A stretch of 24,549 nt of DNA from the NCBI GenBank assembly GCA_004335835.1, contig RWJK01001403.1:280-24828 (forward strand), given 5' to 3'. The notes under the pieces are model-generated. The model searched no databases. It saw nothing but the letters and a program-made list of their open reading frames with translations, and was not told where the DNA came from. The translations under genes and the position numbers were made by a program. Below, piece after piece: positions 20,997 through 24,549 of this stretch. Source of the DNA: Scenedesmus sp. ARA3 (lineage: Eukaryota > Chlorophyta > Chlorophyceae > Sphaeropleales > Scenedesmaceae). How positions within the stretch are numbered: the stretch's first letter is position 1; each line of letters begins with the position of its first letter.

Positions 20997-23900
20997 ATGG
21001 CAAAGCAGCAGCTCTGCCATTTACGTGATGCCATGTGTAGAGTACCTGGCATCGTACTTATAGTTTTAGCATTGTCTCGTGTAGCTACCAGTGCAGATGC
21101 TTCACCAAGTGGCTCTGCACTGCAGCCCAACATCAGCAGCGCCAGCGTGCTGGCCAGGCTCACGGCACAGCCCAAATTTGCGCAGCAGTTCAAGCAGCTG
21201 CCAAACTACAGAGCTGCAGTGGACCTGCAACCGATGCTGCACGACATGTTGGCTCGGCAGCTTCCTCTGCGCCCTGCGCCCACCAAGGTGTCTGACGCGC
21301 AGGGCGTGCTGCTGCTGCAAGCTGCTGCTGGCGAGCTCAAGGGCTGGCCTCTGATGGTGCAGGTGGGCTGCCAGGACCGCATGCACCATGCAGCTGCAGG
21401 GATAACAAGCTGCAGCAATGCTGACACCCACTGCATATGCATGCAGCATGCACCGCCATCACATACCATCGCCATCATGGATACATCACCATGCTCTGCA
21501 GTGCTACATGCACCACATCTGTGGTCGTGAGCAGCAGCAGATAGGTGATGTTGCCGTCACGTGCTGTGCACTGCTGCCATGTTGTATCCTGCTTGCAGAC
21601 CTTCACAGCAGCTGCGCCCATTGACTGGGTGCACCACAGCTTCAATGTTGCGGTGAGAAGCGTGTGCATGGACACAGCGCACACCTGTCTCGGCGGATTG
21701 CAGAGGGTGGTGGCAGCACACGCATGCACGCATGAGCGTGCTGCTGCTATCTGGTGTGTGTGCTAGGGACCCATGCATGAAGCAGGGTGTGCCACCTTGA
21801 GTAGTTCAACTGCAGGAAAGTCAGCATGAGCAATGCAGCCAGCAGGGTGCTGCTCTGCCATGCAGCGCTGACCTGGCAGGTCTCTGGCAGCCAGCTGCAC
21901 TGGCACAACGGCATTGCTGTCAAGCCTGAGCTCAGCCTCAGCAAGGTGCTTTGCTGCAGCTGTGCTATGGAAAGACGTTTACTATACTGCACACAACATT
22001 GCTGCTTGCTGTGCTGGCCTGCAGCCGGGCTTTGGCTACAGCAAGAGCAGCGCGTTCACCGCTGACAGCTGCCTCACGCCGCACCTGGAGATGGAGACCA
22101 GCGTGGCGGGCAATGGCTCACGGCTGCTGCTGTACATCAACATGGACCCGCGCCTGCCCCTGGTAGGTGCAGCGGCAGCGTGCAGGCGCTTGGCGCAGAT
22201 GCAGCAGGGCACAGGCTCGGCCTGTAACAGCTGCACCATGGAAGCCTTAGTGGCACATGTGGCTGTGCAAGCGCGTAGCCTGTTGGCCGCCAGCAGGGTG
22301 TGTCATGAGTGTGCGCACAGCTTCTGTCTGTTGTGTTACCACTGAGCCTCCCGCTGGGTCTTAATCAGGGCGCCTGTGGATCATCCGATGTGCGTTGTGC
22401 ACTGTGCTTAGCGTGGCTGCCCTGTGTCCATGCCGCAGGAGTTGCATCCAGCCTACCTTGATCACTACTACAACAGCGCACCACCCCGCAACAGCCACAC
22501 AACTGCCGGCAACAGCAGCTGGATGCAGCTGGAGGGCAGGGCGGCAGCCTCGCCCGGCTTCTCCCGCTTCGTGTCTCCCTCGCTGCACGTGCGCGTGTTC
22601 AGCGCCAGCGCCATCTTGTTCTGGGTGAGGCCTTGCTCCGATAGCTGGCAGCCAGCTGCGTCCTGAACTGTTCATCAGATGTTGCGGCTTGATTGTCACG
22701 AGGGTCTGCAGATGTGTTGTGCGGTAGCTGACAGTAACGCCTGCTGTTCATGGATTCTTCTGCTGTTCGAGATCTGATTACTGTCTTTCGACGCCCATGG
22801 TGGGACAGCTTGCCAGCGCATGCATCCCAGCAGCCCCCTTGGTGTCATGGCATTGCTGCTGCAATGGTCTTGCTGCGTGCATATGCACATGTCAAGCATG
22901 CTCTGTGTGCACATTTCACTGCAAGATGGTTCACAGCAACAACCCTGTGCGTGCCCGTGCCTTGCTGCACATGTTGTGTTGCAGGTGGACTGTGCTGCTG
23001 ATGGCCTTGCTGCAGCCAGGTGAGGCGGAAGCGCAGCAGTACACCCTGTGCTGCTGACAGCACACTGCTGCCAAGACAACAGCGAGGATGAAATGTCTTA
23101 CACTGACTGCCGCACGGCCACTCGCAGGTCACGTGTAGTATGGTCATGCGTTCCTACTGCTGGGTAGCACGGCAACCATAACCATATGGCCATGGCGGGC
23201 GGGCTCAGGGCATACACACACCCTTCCTTAACTTACGCGGGTCCTAAATGTGAACACACCACGCGTAGCTCATTCACGCATTCGTTCATCATGTGCATGT
23301 GCATGGCAAGGCACCCTTACTGCTGGCAACTGCTGGTGATTGGCCATGGCCTGGCTGTTTTCCCCGGCTGCAGGCGCACTGTGAGTGATGCGGTGGGCAT
23401 CTGGCTGGCATGGCTGGCTGCTGGCGGCACCAACAGTGCTGCGTCGCCAGCGGCACTGCAGGCAGCGGCAGGGCCAGGCGCACTGCCCAGCAATGCCACA
23501 CAGCTGCAGGCGGTGAGTGTACAGCGGAAATCGGCATTGCATTTAATTGCATGCATTCTTCGGCGAATAGCAGGCCCTGCTGTACTAAAGTAAGCCAAGC
23601 TGAGGCATCAAGTGTGCAGCTGCACTGCAGTTTTTGCAGTACCATGTGCAGTCCTGAGGGGCCAGAAACACATCATCAGCTAGATGCAAACCAGCCCCTG
23701 CAGTTGCCGTAACCCCTTGTGCAGCGCCAGTTGTGCCGAGTGCATTGCACACTGAGGAATATATGTGTTGCAACTCGGTGCTTGCCTGACGCACACATCA
23801 CCTGAGCAGTGAGCTGTGGCTGTCATCACTTTGCCTGCCTGTATACCCGCCTGTGCCTGCAGCTGCTGTCTGACATGGCAGCATTCAGCGCAGCCTGGCG

Positions 23901-24021
23901 CAACTTTCCCCGTCGTGAGGCGGCAGCGCCGCGCATGGCGAAAGCCTTTGGCGCTGACGCCATGGAAGCGATGTACAGCAGCACGGCAGGCAGCGCAAGC
24001 ATACGGCTGCCGGCGCGGTGA
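20997..24021 (+). CDS. red chlorophyll catabolite reductase (RCCR), 7 exons, 358 aa
   Basis: Exons: 20997-21362, 21599-21652, 22025-22162, 22439-22624, 22985-23019, 23374-23512, 23863-24021. Phases are consistent throughout (only the 23019/23374 junction splits a codon). The ATG is the first after an in-frame TGA at 20958. Family landmarks in order: AAPIDWV, TPHLEMET (Glu164 fits the substrate-contacting Glu154 of the Arabidopsis enzyme), LLLYINMD, ELHPAYLDHYYNS, FVSPSLHVRVFSASA, WVD (Asp250, fits Asp291), AVGIWLAWL, FPRREAAAPRMAKAFG. Length is close to the ~319 aa plant protein. Known role: ferredoxin-dependent reduction of red chlorophyll catabolite after pheophorbide a oxygenase opens the ring. 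The first ~31 residues look like a secretory signal (VPGIVLIVLALSRVA, then ATSADA) rather than a typical plastid transit peptide. An optional extra exon at 21880-21945 would fit the phase. Confidence 0.88.
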
Positions 24022-24459
24022 CTGCAGCAGTGACTCGGTGCCAGCAGCTGCTGGCGGGCAGCACTTATGTTCGAACTTTGATGCTGAAACAGCCGCTTTC
24101 CATCGCAGCGGTGTCTATCAATTGGCCGATTGCTCAGGAAGTTGTGCAAGGAAGGCACTGGGCCTGCTGCACTGCAGCAGTGCTGACCACTGCTAGGGCC
24201 TGCTACGCTTCGTCTTGGACGAGTGCCCACGGCGTACGCTGTGTAAGTATGTTGTAAAAGTATTAGCGCTTGATGTTTCGCAGGCGCATTTTTAGTATCC
24301 AACAGCCAATTGAACACGCAGCCAACGTAATCCTTCCTCAGGAACGTAGGCTGTAGGATATAGGTACCTCCAAGACCAGCTTCTCCACCATTGCAAAGAG
24401 TCATCAACAGCACTATTATCTGTTCCAAAGCACTGAAACCCTGTACGGCTTCTTTGTGC
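24022..24459 (-). other. possible coding exon of a convergent minus-strand gene, 3' limit unknown
   Basis: On the minus strand a long C/T-rich run (about 24516-24460) ends in CTTCCCCAG, a textbook splice acceptor. The frame that follows (HKEAVQGFSALEQIIVLLM..., then FLRKDYVGCVFNWLLDTKN) has balanced, protein-like composition unlike the Ala/Cys/His-rich shadow frames elsewhere. A donor-like GGAG|GTACCT lies at 24368. The frame stays open into the antisense of the RCCR last exon, so the real exon must end earlier. I do not recognise the family. Confidence 0.3.
24242..24257 (+). promoter_or_regulatory. candidate poly(A) signals (two TGTAA motifs) of the RCCR gene
   Basis: TGTAA occurs at 24242-24246 and again at 24253-24257, about 220-235 nt past the RCCR stop. 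This is a plausible 3' UTR length and the usual green-algal poly(A) signal. Confidence 0.5.
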
Positions 24460-24460
24460 T

Positions 24461-24514
24461 GGGGAAGGTAGGGGTTAGGGAACCAGGGTAAGAGAGGGTA
24501 GGGGAAAGGATGGG
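24461..24514 (+). other. G-rich run fitting a G-quadruplex motif
   Basis: Four G-runs (GGGG, GGGG, GGG, GGG at 24461-24488) are separated by loops of 6, 3 and 5 bases, followed by further G-runs at 24496-24498, 24501-24504 and 24512-24514. The opposite strand is the pyrimidine tract in front of the possible minus-strand splice acceptor, which may be all that it is. Confidence 0.6.
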
Positions 24515-24549
24515 AAATGTGTGGACGGTCTGCGGAAAGCAAGGTCGGG

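Noticed and set aside
20568..21020. 150-codon minus-strand frame over the RCCR start
   Set aside because: It is antisense to RCCR exon 1 and its upstream region, with no recognisable motif.
21815..21945. Longer version of the extra RCCR exon, starting at the acceptor at 21815
   Set aside because: Joined in phase to exon 2 it meets a TGA; only the shorter 21880-21945 version keeps the frame.
24461..24514. Telomere-like repeat (GGGTTAGGG occurs once)
   Set aside because: The units are irregular and not a TTTTAGGG or TTAGGG array. A pyrimidine tract before a splice acceptor on the other strand explains it better.
23826..24542. Long minus-strand frame over the RCCR last exon
   Set aside because: Its distal part is antisense to a well-supported RCCR exon. 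Only the stretch near 24459 looks coding.

Overview
The window looks like nuclear DNA of a green alga, most likely of the class Chlorophyceae. The evidence is intron-rich genes with a strong bias to GTG-type 5' splice sites, pervasive CAG/CTG repeats coding for poly-Gln, poly-Ala and poly-Ser, an octotricopeptide-repeat (OPR) organelle-type gene, a red chlorophyll catabolite reductase gene, and TGTAA motifs of the kind algae use as poly(A) signals. The genus (for example a Scenedesmus/Tetradesmus-like alga) is only a guess. No bacterial, viral, CRISPR or insertion-sequence features were seen.

Layout. Positions 1-7941 (minus strand) hold most of a 15-exon gene for a SAC3/GANP-type TREX-2 scaffold, open at the left edge. 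Positions 9196-11848 (minus) hold a five-exon secreted GH88 unsaturated glucuronyl hydrolase. Its last exon is followed in frame by a Ser/Gly linker and a hydrophobic C-terminus beyond a TGA, and its fourth intron carries a ~122-nt fold-back. Positions 13084-17376 (minus) hold a four-exon Gln-rich OPR protein. A divergent promoter region of about 0.86 kb separates it from a small two-exon membrane protein on the plus strand (18234-18994). After about 2 kb without a convincing gene, a seven-exon red chlorophyll catabolite reductase (RCCR) gene lies on the plus strand (20997-24021). A possible exon of a convergent gene lies at the right edge.

Exon models were built by hand. Each junction uses GT...AG, the reading phase was checked across every junction, and exon lengths agree with codon counts. 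Family assignments rest on remembered family motifs, not on a search.

The genes do not form an obvious pathway or operon-like system: nuclear mRNA export, uronide hydrolysis, organelle RNA handling, a small membrane protein and chlorophyll breakdown. The most interesting signals are the stop codon followed by an in-frame GPI-like tail in the GH88 gene, the intronic fold-back in the same gene, and the secretory-looking N-terminus of RCCR.
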